Shown here: positions 35,018-45,902 of the stretch, in pieces
Layout of the letters: each line of letters begins with the position of its first letter
Position numbering within the stretch: the first letter of the stretch is position 1
NCBI RefSeq assembly: GCF_040869045.1
Contig: NC_090321.1
Coordinates: 182,189,596-182,253,595, forward strand
Source of the DNA: Eurosta solidaginis
Lineage: Eukaryota > Arthropoda > Insecta > Diptera > Tephritidae
Direction of reading: 5' to 3'
Length of the DNA stretch: 64,000 bases
Position numbers and translations under genes: made by a program
The notes under the pieces: generated by a model
What the model saw: the letters and a program-made list of their open reading frames with translations, nothing else
Databases searched by the model: none
Told to the model about the DNA's origin: nothing

Positions 35018-35088
35018 TTGCCTATGGATATTACACGTTTGAGTTGGGAATCAATACAAAGCGACCGCCTGAATTTGAGTTATTTTAA
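35018..35088 (+). CDS. Possible alternative last exon of WDR48
   Basis: A strong acceptor (CAACTTTATTTGCAG) precedes a frame reading VAYGYYTFELGINTKRPPEF and then ELF and a stop. A donor G^GTAAAC exists inside the WDR48 last exon at 29358/29359. Joining them is in phase and would replace the final GKL by this 23-residue tail. Alternatively the piece belongs to another gene or is chance. I do not recognise the peptide. Confidence 0.3.
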
Positions 35089-35750
35089 ATTGCAAGTATT
35101 TCTGTTATATACAAACAATTTAATGACTACTATCATATAAAACACATCAAATGAAGTAAACTATTGTTTTAAAGGTCTCTTTGGTTTTCATAAAAGCTTA
35201 ATATTATATTATTCTTAATTTCATATTTCAAGTTTGTATATGAAAGAGTATACAGGCTGTACAAGATAAGAATCAACAAATGACAAGTTTTTGGTTTTTA
35301 AGCCCCTTTCCGTTACATGGAATGGAGTGAGTCGCTGATTTTCATTTTACTAGTTTGAAGCCGCATAAATAGTTAAGCGCCAGTTAAATAATTTTTCCGA
35401 TTTTCACTCAACCCTTGTCAAGTTTCGTTTTCACCGTTATGCCATGTTAAGTGCACCTTTTGTAGTCCTAGCATGTTTTACAATGAATCTTCCGTTGTGC
35501 TGAACGGCTCACGCCTTGTTCTTATAGCTAAGGCGTTGTCTTTACGATTTTTTTACATTATTTATAATTTTATCTCCCACATGGCTTCAGTATCCATTCC
35601 TGTTTTATAATCTTCCCTAATTAGCGAAGCATCGTGAATATGTCTTGGTATTAGTTGTCGAGTCTTCATTTTTGTGGTGATGTGGATGATTTGATAAATT
35701 ATCGCATCGGTCACTGTAGCCTTTATATTCCAAACTCCGTTTTATTATTC
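35089..35750. other. No recognisable feature
   Basis: This is AT-rich sequence before the third long repeat. No exon or transposon end was found. Confidence 0.4.
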
Positions 35751-35751
35751 T

Positions 35752-37700
35752 CAGCTGAGCAGAGCTCACAGAGTATATTAACTTTGTTCGCATAACGGTA
35801 ATCCGTAACGGCATAAACTAATCGAGATAGATATAGACTTCTATATATCAAAATGATCTGGGCGAAAAAAGAAATTCATTTAGCCATGTCCGTCCGTCCA
35901 TGAACACGATAACTTGAGTAAATTTTGAGGTATCTTGATGAAATTTGGTATGTAGGTTCCTGGGCGCTCATCTCAGATCGCTATTTAAAATGAACGAAAT
36001 CGAACCACGCCCACTTTTTCGATATCAAAAATTTCGAAAAACCGAAAAAGTGCGATAATTCATTACCAAAGACGGATAAAGCGATGAAACTTGGTAGGTG
36101 CATTGACCTTATGACGCAAAATAGAAAATTAGTAAAATTTTGGACAATGGGCGTGGCACCGCCCACTTTTAAAAGAAGGTAATTTAAAAGTTTTGCAAGC
36201 TGTAATTTGGCAGTCGTTGATGATGAAATTTGGCAGGTGCGTTACTCCTATTGCTATATGTGCCCTGATTAAAAATTAATAAAATCGGATGACGAACACG
36301 CCCACCTAAAAAAAATTTTTTTTAAGTCAAATTTTAACAAAAAATTTATTATCTTTACAGTATATACATGTGTAATTTATGTCAACATTCATCTCCAGTA
36401 ATGATATGGTGCAACAAAATACAAAAATAAAAGAAAATTTCAAAATGGGCGTGGCTCCGCCCTTTTTCATTTAATTCATCTAGAATACTTTTAATGCCAT
36501 AAGTCGAACAAAAATTTACCAATCATTGTGAAATTTGGTAGGGGCATAGATTCTATGACGATAAGTGTTTTCTGTGAAAATGGGCGAAATCAGTTGAAGC
36601 CCCGCCCAGTTTTTATACACAGTCGACCGTCTGTCCTTCAGCTCGGCCGTTAACACGATAACTTGAGCAAAAATCGATATATCTTTACTAAACTTAGTTC
36701 ACGTACTTATCTGAACTCACTTTATCTTGGTATAAAAAATGGCCGAAATCCGACTATGACCACGCCCACTTTTTCGAAATCGAAAATTACCCTGTTGAAA
36801 CAGCAAGTTTCCTTGGACTCCCGTTAGAGGATATTGATGACAGTTTGTGATCGGTCGCGTCTGTTAGGTGGGGCGAAGCACTGCTACAACAACAACAACA
36901 ACAACAACGAAAAATGAAGAAATGCCATAATTCTGTACCAAATATGAAAAAAGAGAAGAAACATGGTAATTGGATTGGTTTATTGACGCAAAATATAACT
37001 TTAGAAAAAACTTTGTAAAACGTGTGTGACACCTACCATATTAAGTAGAAGAAAACGAAAAAGTTCTGCAGGACGAAATCAAAAGCTCTTGGAATCTTGG
37101 CAGGATAACTGTTGGTGGTATGACATATATAAATAAATTAGCGGTACCCGACCGATGATGTTCTGGGTCACCCTGATCCACTTTTTGGTCGATATCTCGA
37201 AATTAAATAATCATTAACAGCTTTCATTTGATACCCATATCGTACAAACACATTCTAGATTCACTCCTGGTTCACCTTTATGCCGGTATCTCGCAAAGGC
37301 GTCCACATATAGAACTAAGGCCCACTCCCTTTTAAAATACTCATTAGCACCTTTCATTTGATACCCATATCGTACAAACACATTCTAGAGTCACCTCTGG
37401 TTCACCTTTATGGCGATATCTCGAAAAGGCGTCCACACATAGAACTAATGCCCACTCCCTTTTAATATACTCATTAACACCTTTATGGCGATATCCCGAA
37501 ATGGCGTCCAGCTATAGAACTATGGCGCACTCCCTTTTAAAAAACTCTTTAATACCTTCCATTTGAAACCCAAGTCATACAAACACATTCCAGGGTTACT
37601 GTAGGTTCATTTTGCTAAATGGTGATTTTCCCTTATTTTGTCTCCAAAGTTCTCAGTATGTAATGTTCGGTTGCACCCGAACTTAGCCTTCCTTATTTGT
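35752..37700 (+). repeat. Long dispersed repeat, copy 3
   Basis: The copy starts CTCAGCTGAGCAGAGCTCAC and ends TAATGTTCGGTTGCACCCGA. It has the same order as copy 1 but only about three 130 bp units (37200-37560). A 120 bp foreign piece interrupts it at 36791-36909. Confidence 0.85.
36791..36909 (+). mobile_element. LINE 3' end fragment with CAA tail
   Basis: The segment CCTGTTGAAACAGCAAGTTT through GCGAAGCACTGCTA is followed by about seven CAA units. It breaks the otherwise conserved GAAAATT...GAAAAATGAAG sequence of the long repeat. A short fragment with a simple-repeat tail is typical of a heavily truncated LINE. A related end is near 48460-48585. Confidence 0.6.
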
Positions 37701-37994
37701 TTTTTGTTGCTTTCTGGTTAATTTCAAATAAATAAGTTTTCCTTCGAAATCCTTATTCTTTTAAGAAATTATTTGTTCTTCATTGGGTTCCGCAATCATT
37801 AATATATCTAGTTCAGGTCAGCTGAATATATTATTCCTCTAAGCTTGAACGAAAACCTTCATTAACATAGCTGATTTTGGGTTGCCCATTCCAAGTCGGT
37901 TTCTTTGCCAGTATACATATGCTGTTATTGAATATGAAATAGTTCTCGTTGCCCAGTGCTTATAGTTTACTCTTATAGCTACATATAACTTTAT

Positions 37995-38635
37995 TCAATA
38001 ACTATTTTTTTGATCAATTAAACTTTCCACAATCTCTGAAACAATAAGCTCAGGATGTGTTTTGCGTCGTAAGCGTTTTTTGATTTCATGTTTCAAAACG
38101 TATGGAATGCGCATATGATTTTCAATGATGTCCATAGCAACTGTAACAGGTACTGTATGCAACGTGGTTACAGCCCGCCATAAGCACGATTCGCGCAGCG
38201 TACGCATTGGTAAATGTATTTTAATTTCTTTGCGGCATGACACAAATGAATTAGGATTATTTGGATCGGGAATATGATACGGTAGCGGGACAAATACTTT
38301 TTGTTTTTCCACCTATAAAATCAGGTGTAATGTACATTGTGCGACTGAAAAAATACAACAGGGTTATTGCATTAACTTACACACATCATTTCGTTGGTAT
38401 CCTTATCACAAAATATCCAAAAATGTCTGGTAAAAGTGTTAGTTTTACATCGTGCACCTGGTTGTAACGTTGTATGAAATGTTTTAGCGCCATGCATACA
38501 CCAATAGAGATTTATGATGCGGTTTGTTGTATTGTGGAAAAGCACAAAAGAATTATCGCCAGGATATTGCAAGTCAGGTTGTTGCCTTTGAAGGTCAACT
38601 GGCGCAGCAGGTGCTGCATCTGGTTCCAACGCCAT
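37995..38635 (-). CDS. Vhl: von Hippel-Lindau tumour suppressor homologue
   Basis: VHL is the substrate receptor of the Elongin B/C-Cullin2 ubiquitin ligase that degrades hydroxylated HIF-alpha. Exons are 38635-38381 and 38312-37995, joined by a 68 bp intron (GTAAGT to TTTTATAG), giving 190 residues. The beta domain spans about 28-120. It has FVLFHNTTNRIINLYW (31-45 region), LQPG at 57-60, and NTFTRHFWIF with His71 and Trp73, the pair that faces hydroxyproline in human VHL. The second exon starts VEKQKVFVPLP. The alpha domain has LPMRTLRESCLWRAV, the Elongin C-binding helix. The start is the first ATG before a Pro/Ala-rich lead. The length suits insect Vhl (about 180 residues). A hAT element begins 153 bp upstream. 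Confidence 0.9.
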
Positions 38636-38788
38636 ATTTGATAAACAAATTTGTTAATGTTGCTTATTGGCAGTGCACTGTAAAAATTGTATTTTTTTTT
38701 CTTTCAAAAGAAGTATTCTGCACTCTTTTTTTGCTTTTGGCAATGTTATGCATAGATAACACGTCAGTTGTAAATATAGTAAACAATC

Positions 38789-40563
38789 TAGTGATGGCTC
38801 GATATTTCGCTATTGGTGATTGCATCGCCGCTATTGACAAATCGCTAATAGCTATAGCTATTGCAATCCAAATATATCAGTGATTGGCTATTTTCCTTCA
38901 TTCGATTCTTTTGAATGACAATCACCTCTGGCAGAATATCGCCAATAGCGATTATAGCGATTATAGCGATTGGCGATTTTCCTTCAGCATGGAATTCTAA
39001 TACTAATAGCAGCGATGCAATCATCGATAGTCAGATATCGTTCATCATTGCTCATCTGTGTGCTTTACTTTCCGAAACAGCGAACGGAACAAAGCAAACT
39101 TGTGCAACAACTAGAACGACGACATTGTGAATTCGGCTAGAAAAGCAGCCACGTGGTTTGGGTAATTTTTACAAACAAGCGAAAGATCGAACTCAAAAAT
39201 AATCAACGCAAAGATCAAAGAGACCGCAAGGCACAACTCATTCAAGAGCAATTATCGAAGTGCAGAGGTATATAGAAGAAACTGTAATTGCAAAGCTGAT
39301 CCTTTTTTATGGTGGCAGAAAAAACAATTACAAGTATCCCAATCTATCTCCTATAGCTCGCGAAAAGTTGGGGTGTTTAGGAACATCGGTTCCCTGTGAA
39401 AGACTTTTTTCTCAAGCCGGCCTTATTTTAAGCGAGAGAAGAATGCGCTTAGATTATGAAAAGGCTAAAATGCTTATCTTTTTAAACGCCAATCATAAAA
39501 TATAAAATTCGTTATATTTTGAATTTATATTTAAGTATTTATAATAAAATAATTAATATTTCTCAAAATATTAAACAAGCAATATAAGTTAATTTTAAAA
39601 CTTTAATTTCATGAAATGTATAAAAGAAATATATATCACTCGTCTTATTGTAAACAGATTAACTCAAAATTTAAGGTTTTTGGGAGAATGCAATTCAAGA
39701 TTTTTCATATGGTTTATATATGGTTGAATTCTCCGGCCAATTTCTAGGGCACTGCAGTGGGTGGCTAATTTTCTGCTAAAGAATATTTTTGTAATAGTTT
39801 GAAGAATTTGCTATATTTTTCCTCTGTATTTTTCATTAAAAATTGATTCACTTTACTGTACAAATTTATGCAGCCAAATACAACTTTCAGAATAAATTCA
39901 TACGGAGTATTTCTAAATACATCGGTGTAGTATAATATAGTAAATAAATCATGTTTTTATGGTGTTATATATACAGATTTATTTCGGGTTGATTCATCTT
40001 ACATTTAAAAATCAAAGCATTTTCAATTAACAAAATTTATAAAACAAAGATGCATATACATTTATTTCAGCTAGTTTCATCTCATTGAGTGTAATACGAG
40101 TCTGAACATATTGTCGTCAGCCAGTTAATAATATATCTTAACATCTCAGAAAATTAGAATTTCACATTACATTAGTTTACAATTAAAGGTACATACTTTT
40201 TTCTTTTTATTCCAATTTTGGTTCATATATTCTAATAAAATTTAATTTAGTATAAATTAATGTATAACATTCAATCTACTCTGGTAAAAAGACTTAAACA
40301 TTCATTTCTTATATACAAGTATACAAATAATTGCAGATTCGCTTATTAAAGATAAATTAAAGCGATCGCCATAGCTGTAAAAAATAGCCATAGCTGTAAA
40401 AAATAGCCATACCTATATTCACTGATAGCTCAAAATCGCTCTTCTGTATGGAATCGCTTGTTGAAATAAAGCGATCGCTATAGCTATAAAAAATAGCCGA
40501 TATTCAAAAATAGCCATATCTATTTTCACTGATAGCTCAAAATCGCCATATCGTCCATCACTA
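38789..40563 (+). mobile_element. hAT element with perfect 8 bp duplication
   Basis: AAACAATC flanks both ends (38781-38788, 40564-40571). The inverted ends are TAGTGATGGCTCGATATTTC and TAGTGATGGACGATATGGCG. Subterminal sequence is packed with AATCGCTAT/ATAGCGATT words on both sides (38800-38980, 40360-40560), as expected for transposase sites. Only the C-terminal part of the transposase remains, so it is an internal-deletion derivative. It sits in the upstream region of Vhl. Confidence 0.9.
39260..39505 (+). pseudogene. hAT transposase C-terminal dimerisation region
   Basis: The frame carries YPNLSPIAREKLGCLGTSVP, CERLFSQAGLILSERRMRLD and LIFLNANHK. This is the conserved hATC domain at the end of hAT transposases. 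The catalytic core upstream is absent. Upstream sequence (39100-39260) has only a few coding-like residues. It is a fragment. Confidence 0.85.
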
Positions 40564-40711
40564 AAACAATCCCAAAAGCCATGGTTCGAGAGAGCGCTGT
40601 CAAAATGCACATTTTTTATAACATTTATCTATGATGCCACTCCAAACAAAAATTAATATATCTGAAAATGGGGATTTTTGACATACATTTCGGCGATTAT
40701 AGTTTCAATCA

Positions 40712-41794
40712 CCCTACAAGAATACTGACTATCATATGACTATCATCTGATTGTCAGCAATGTCAACCTAACGATCAGCGCCTCATACAAACTTTCTATC
40801 ACGAACTTAAGGGGACTTGCGCAAATGTGATGTAAACAACTGTGTACGTGTGAGTTTTTGTCTCCTTATACACCAACATGGCCTACTGATTAAGTATATA
40901 GCCGTACTGCTCACTCTCATTCCTTTTCCTGGATCAGTGATGACACTGTAACTATCAAAAAGTGTCATAAATGATAGTTTACTGTAGATATCAGGTTTGA
41001 CTGTTATACTATCATAAATGACCATTGTTATATTCCGCCAAAAATGAAACAATGTTTTTTTGCTTTTTGTTTACTGTATTTCATTACGTTTTTAATTTTG
41101 TGATAAAATCATACGTGTTTTTTATTTGTTTAAAATAAATAGTTTTATAAGAATTCGAGTTCAGAATGTTCAATTTAAATTCAAAAAATAACAAAACAAC
41201 AGAAGAGCGCTTTCCTCATGCGGAAACACATTTAAAAATGAATCACCACTAACCACTATTATTTTTCGCGTATAAATTTTTTGAGTGCGCCCCATACATT
41301 CCGACAGCTTTTGGTATTTTTTAATATTATTTTCGATTTTTTTTCTTTTAGCATGGAGCTTTGAAATGCTCTCTTTTTCATTTTTTAAACTTATTTTTTA
41401 TATGGTTTTCGTCGGTTGAAAATGGCGGAATTTAAAAAATAACAAAACAACCGTGATAATCATTTGATTGTCATATGACAGTCAGTAGTGACAACATGAT
41501 TAAATGGGATAAACTGTTCTCGCATACATAAAATTCCGTTGAGAATTATGTATCTATCTCACATGCATAATGGTATCTACTGTATGTTCTTTTGTTCTGT
41601 ACCAGGTGTCCGAAGCTTTCCCAGTTTGAGTCCTTTTTCATGATTATAGGCTGTCGTTGGGAACATGCGGACATGCGTGAGCGAACAAAGGAACATACAT
41701 AAATTTGAGTATCAATGTTTACGTCATCGCAGGATCAGCATTGTCAATGACAAGTGTGAGTGGATTAGTAAAACTATCAGCGTTTCTTGTAGGG
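40712..41794. mobile_element. Non-autonomous element with CCCTACAAGAA ends
   Basis: Left end CCCTACAAGAATACTGACTA and, inverted, right end CCCTACAAGAAACGCTGATA match. ATGACTATCAT-like words and their complements recur near both ends and at about 41450-41490. No target duplication is clear. No protein is encoded. Confidence 0.55.
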
Positions 41795-43590
41795 CATTTA
41801 ATAAAATGATAGTCGTAAAATATTTATTTCCTTAAATTTATTTTACAATAATATGACTAGTTAGAGTTAAATATAAACAAATCTAAGTAAAACTAACATT
41901 TCGATTAAATTAATTAGTCAAATATTGTAACTGCATTTAACTCGCAGTGAAAACCATATATTCTTTTGAAATTTCAGTAAATCGGACCTATGATATAATA
42001 GTTAACATTATTTAATGGATAGGGCTTATCCTTCATGTCTGGCGTTCCAGGTTCTGTGATCAAAATGGACTAGTTCATATTTACAAAACCTGTTTTTAGT
42101 GATAACTTTTGAATGGGAAATAATATTTACCCTCCGCCTTCGAACTAATAATACTTACACTAAAACAAGTATTTTTATCCTTTTTCCCATAATTTTTGAA
42201 CGCTAATCTACAGTTATGGGTCAAACTAAAGTTTACCAAAATTTTTGGCACGGTTTTCGTTTTGGCTGGCACATTTTTTGTTCTGGCACCCGCTTCAGCT
42301 GGCGCGAGGGATTTATCTGTGATTGTTGCCAGCAACAACTAGAAGATAAATCCCTCGTGAGAGCGAAAATATGAGAGCGTAAGCAAAAGATTCGTATCAA
42401 TCTAATCTATGCCCAAAAGTCCAACAAATTGCTTTTATCAGTTTTACTCATATTTGGTCTGTTTTGTTCAGCGAATACAACCGTTGGTCCACCATTGAGT
42501 GATCACTTTGTAAACGCTCTGTTGAGTACAGTTTGAATTCGTACAAGTGCCGAATGTTTGACAAAAACGTTCACAATAGTAAACAGCCTCGATCACCTGT
42601 TCAATCGCTGTTCGATTACTTAAATTATTTGCTCAATAGTGTTTTTCAAAAATTTTTGTAGACGACTAGTTTATTGCATTATTTTTTCTTTTTTTTTTTT
42701 TGATTTTGATACTCCTTGGTGCGGAGTGAAATAGCCAATTGTTTAAGCCTTCTTAAACAGCCAGGTTAAAATGTTTGCTTAACTGGCTGCTCAGATTTTA
42801 TCTGTTAACTAGATTTTAGAAATGAATAGAAATATGTAGCCTGTTGATTTGAGACCCAAATGGGCAATTCATGGCAGTTCAATTTAATAACCGTGAGCAA
42901 AAAACAAACCTATCTTCCATTCTCTGGCCATTTGCGATAGCCATTCTCCCTGTCAGCTATTATTTGACAGCACAAAAAACACACCGAAGATTGCGCATTG
43001 CGTCAACTGCCTGACAGGCTGTTCAATATGGCTACTTTTCAGCGTTTTGATAGACTGTTCAATATGGCGGCGCCTATCTTCAGCGGGTGATAGAAAGAGA
43101 TACAGAATGAGAGCGATAGTCAAATACGAATCAGGTGATCCAATCACTTTGGAATTTTGACGTTTATGCAGAAGATATCACACTTAGTCATCATTCACAA
43201 TGCAAAAGATCAGCCTCTTTTTATGGGCAGTTCATATGTAATTTTTCTTTAGCAACCTTATCGCTACAACAACAGCGTAGATGCGCAGAACGAAGCAATT
43301 TTGAACTCGTGAATGCTCATTCTTGTAGGTGTGATTTGTGGAGCTACCCCGGTCTCCCCTACTCCTAAATTTCAATACGTATTATACTCAGATGCAACTT
43401 AAATATGTGTCTATGTTTCACCTCTATGTATCACCTCTACAAATGGTGTGTATCCACTATTCACCACCAGAGGTGTGCGTATCCTCTTTTCGGTACAACA
43501 TGTTCTGTAGCTGGTTGCCGCTAGATGGGTCTCCTAAACATTAGCTAAGTGAGGAAATGCTTTTTTTTTACCCGCAAACAGACGTATATA
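41795..43590. other. No gene; scattered small repeats
   Basis: The stretch holds a perfect 14 bp hairpin at 42305-42357. A palindrome-rich piece lies near 42700-42800 (GTTTAAGCCTTCTTAAAC). From about 43320 to 43590 there is a segment that recurs at 47600-47874. I found no exon. Confidence 0.45.
42305..42357. repeat. 14 bp perfect inverted repeat
   Basis: CGAGGGATTTATCT (42305-42318) pairs with AGATAAATCCCTCG (42344-42357). The 25 bp loop contains a second small palindrome, GTTGCCAGCAAC. It could be the tip of a fold-back element or a structured site. Confidence 0.7.
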
Positions 43591-45228
43591 CCGATGTGGC
43601 CAATTAAATAGCGCCAGCAAGCCTACTTATAAATTTGCCAGGCCTAAATAGCTATTTCAGTGTCAGTTTTAGTTTTCGTTTTTTATTTTGCAAGAGTAAG
43701 CTAACACAAATTAAAATACTAGTTCAACAATATATAATATTAATAGGAATTTAAACTTAAATGCTCACTTCAGTGAAGCTGTTCCAGTGGACTCTTAAAT
43801 AAAGCCAATACAAATACATTTTTCCAAAGTAGAATTCTTAAAGTTTCTTTTAATATTTCGTTGGAAATCCACGTTGTTTCAAAACTTCACAGCATCTACG
43901 CTGCATGGAATTAATTAAAGAGCCGCATCTTTCCACAGGTATAGCATACCAATGCTCCTTCACCTTTTCAAAAAGTTCGTCTAAATTCTTGCATTTCTCT
44001 TGGCTGACTGCTCTCTTCAAGTGCGCCCACAAATGCTCAATGGGGTTTAAATCAGCACTATTTGATGCCCACTCAAGCACGTTAATGCTATTTTCCTCAA
44101 AAAACTTCTTGGTTATCCTGGCCGTGTGTTTCGGATCTGAATCTTGTTGGAATTTCCAAATAACTGGCATGTTTTCTTCGGCCCAAGGCAGCATAACATC
44201 TCTTAGTATTTCTACGTAAAGAGGGCAGTCAAAGTTTCGCGGATTCTTTGGATCGGCCCTACGCCATTCCAAGAAAAACATCCCCAAATTTTTATGTTTC
44301 CCCCACCGTGCTTTACAACGGTTGATGTGTACTTGGGGTTAAATTGGGAGCCTGGGGGCCGCCGAACATATCGTTTTGCACTGGGAGATATCCTATCTAT
44401 TTTAGATTCGTCGCTCCACAGCACAAACTTCCACTGATTTGCTGTCCAGTTGGCATGTGAGCGCCCAACTCTACTCGTCTTCTTCGTTGAGCTGGAGTGG
44501 TTAAAGGGTGCTTACGTGCCTTTCTTACAAAAAGACCTGCTTCATCTAAACGACGCCGGATCGTTCGACTAGATATTGGAACTGCGAGTTCTTTAGATAT
44601 TTCTCGGTTAATATCAGAAGAAGTCAGGCGGGGGTCAGATTTTGACAGTCGCAATATCTTGCGATCAGTATATGCCGATGTTTTACGTGGTCGCTTTTTC
44701 CTTGGAACGGCATCAGTTGTCTTATTCTTCTTAAAATATTTTAGGGCGTTCTTTATCATCTTTTTGGAGCAACCTAAACGTGAAGCAATTCGCCTTTGAG
44801 AGTTTCCACCTTTGCTAAGCTCAATAATTACTGCTCGCTGGCTTGGAGTACAATGTTTTGACCTCCCCATTGTACCAAAACGTCAGACTATGAAATTCAA
44901 CTGCTATAATATTTTATTTCTTGTTGCTCTTCTCTACTTACTTGAATGAAGAATTTTAACTGTTTTTGTGTACTTAGAATTTTATAATTTTCGAAAAGGC
45001 TCTATTTAGTTTTCTAAGCAACAATGCACTAACCAACGTTTTTTTTTATTTAAGTTCAAGTAAAACCAGCGAAATATTTTCAATCAAACGGTATCTCACT
45101 CAACAACTCACAAACTCTACAAAAGGGGAAACATTTTTCCGTTATCTAAGAGAAAAGAATGATACGTTAAGAGAGACGAATAAAGTGTAAGTTGGATCTA
45201 TTTAGTTGACCACAACTGTATGTGTAAA
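43591..45228 (-). mobile_element. Tc1-type transposon
   Basis: The ends CCGATGTGGCCAATTAAATAG and, inverted, CAGTTGTGGTCAACTAAATAG are similar, and TA lies on both sides (43589-43590, 45229-45230). The length, 1638 bp, is usual for Tc1 elements. It encodes a nearly full-length transposase on the minus strand with two frameshifts. Confidence 0.85.
43850..44870 (-). pseudogene. Tc1 transposase (DD34E), two frameshifts
   Basis: On the minus strand the protein starts MGRSKHCTPSQRAVIIELSK at 44870. A first HTH (SQRRIASRLGCSKKMIKNAL) and a second DNA-binding part (SSRTIRRRLDEAGLFVRKAR) follow. The catalytic core carries LWSDESKID (first Asp), WKFQQDSDPKHTARI (second Asp) and NPIEHLWAHLKRAV (Glu). 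All three acidic residues are present. The frame changes near 44420 and near 44285, and the protein ends normally at QRGFPTKY. Total length is about 335 residues, normal for the family. With only two indels this is a fairly young copy. Confidence 0.9.
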
Positions 45229-45294
45229 GAAAAACACGGCTAATAGATACATTCCTTTAACTGCCCTTCCGCTAAAATTCCTCTAAATATATAG

Positions 45295-45427
45295 GTGCAG
45301 TCATGGTCAAAATAAAATAGGTTTTAAATTTATTTGCAGCTTATTTACATAATTTGCTATGAGCTATCTGTCAAAAATGCTGCAATTAAATATAAAACCT
45401 ATTTTATTTGGCTATGACTATGCGCCA
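45295..45427. mobile_element. Palindromic MITE upstream of Trappc2l
   Basis: The left arm CAGTCATGGTCAAAATAAAAT and right arm, inverted, TAGTCATAGCCAAATAAAATA continue as AGGTTTTAAATTTATTTGCAGC and a close match. The arms fill nearly the whole 133 bp, so a transcript would form a long hairpin. Confidence 0.7.
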
Positions 45428-45902
45428 TACTGTCTCCTGAATGCACAAATTCCGACGTTCGTAGTATGCACCTCAATAAATATCGAAATTTTACTTCCAT
45501 TTGTCAAAGTTTACCTTTTCATCTCATTTGACATCGGCATTTTATATTTAGATAATTAGCCTCTGTATTCAGTAAACAGTGAGATTTAAAATGTACATTT
45601 TGTTCACATTTAAATTATAGGAAGAAAAAGTGTACATTTTAAAATTGTTACTCAATCTACCCAAACGGGCTTAATCTTTTGATCTAAGCGAGATATAAGT
45701 TTATACATTTTTTGACATCTCCATTGTGAATCTATGAATTCACAATGGACATATCCATGGTTCAACTCAAAGATGACGTTCTGCCATACGTACAACTATT
45801 GAGCCATGTGGCATATCTTTGATGTGGGATCACTGTATTGCCATCATTGTTTACTATAATTGCCATTGTTCTTCTAGTTAAGTTGCTGAGTTTACGTTTA
45901 TC
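45428..45902 (+). promoter_or_regulatory. Trappc2l upstream region
   Basis: No gene is seen between the palindromic MITE and the Trappc2l start codon. A small palindrome, TGTGAATCTATGAATTCACA, lies near 45724. No TATA box at a convincing distance was identified, so the promoter type is unknown. Confidence 0.35.
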
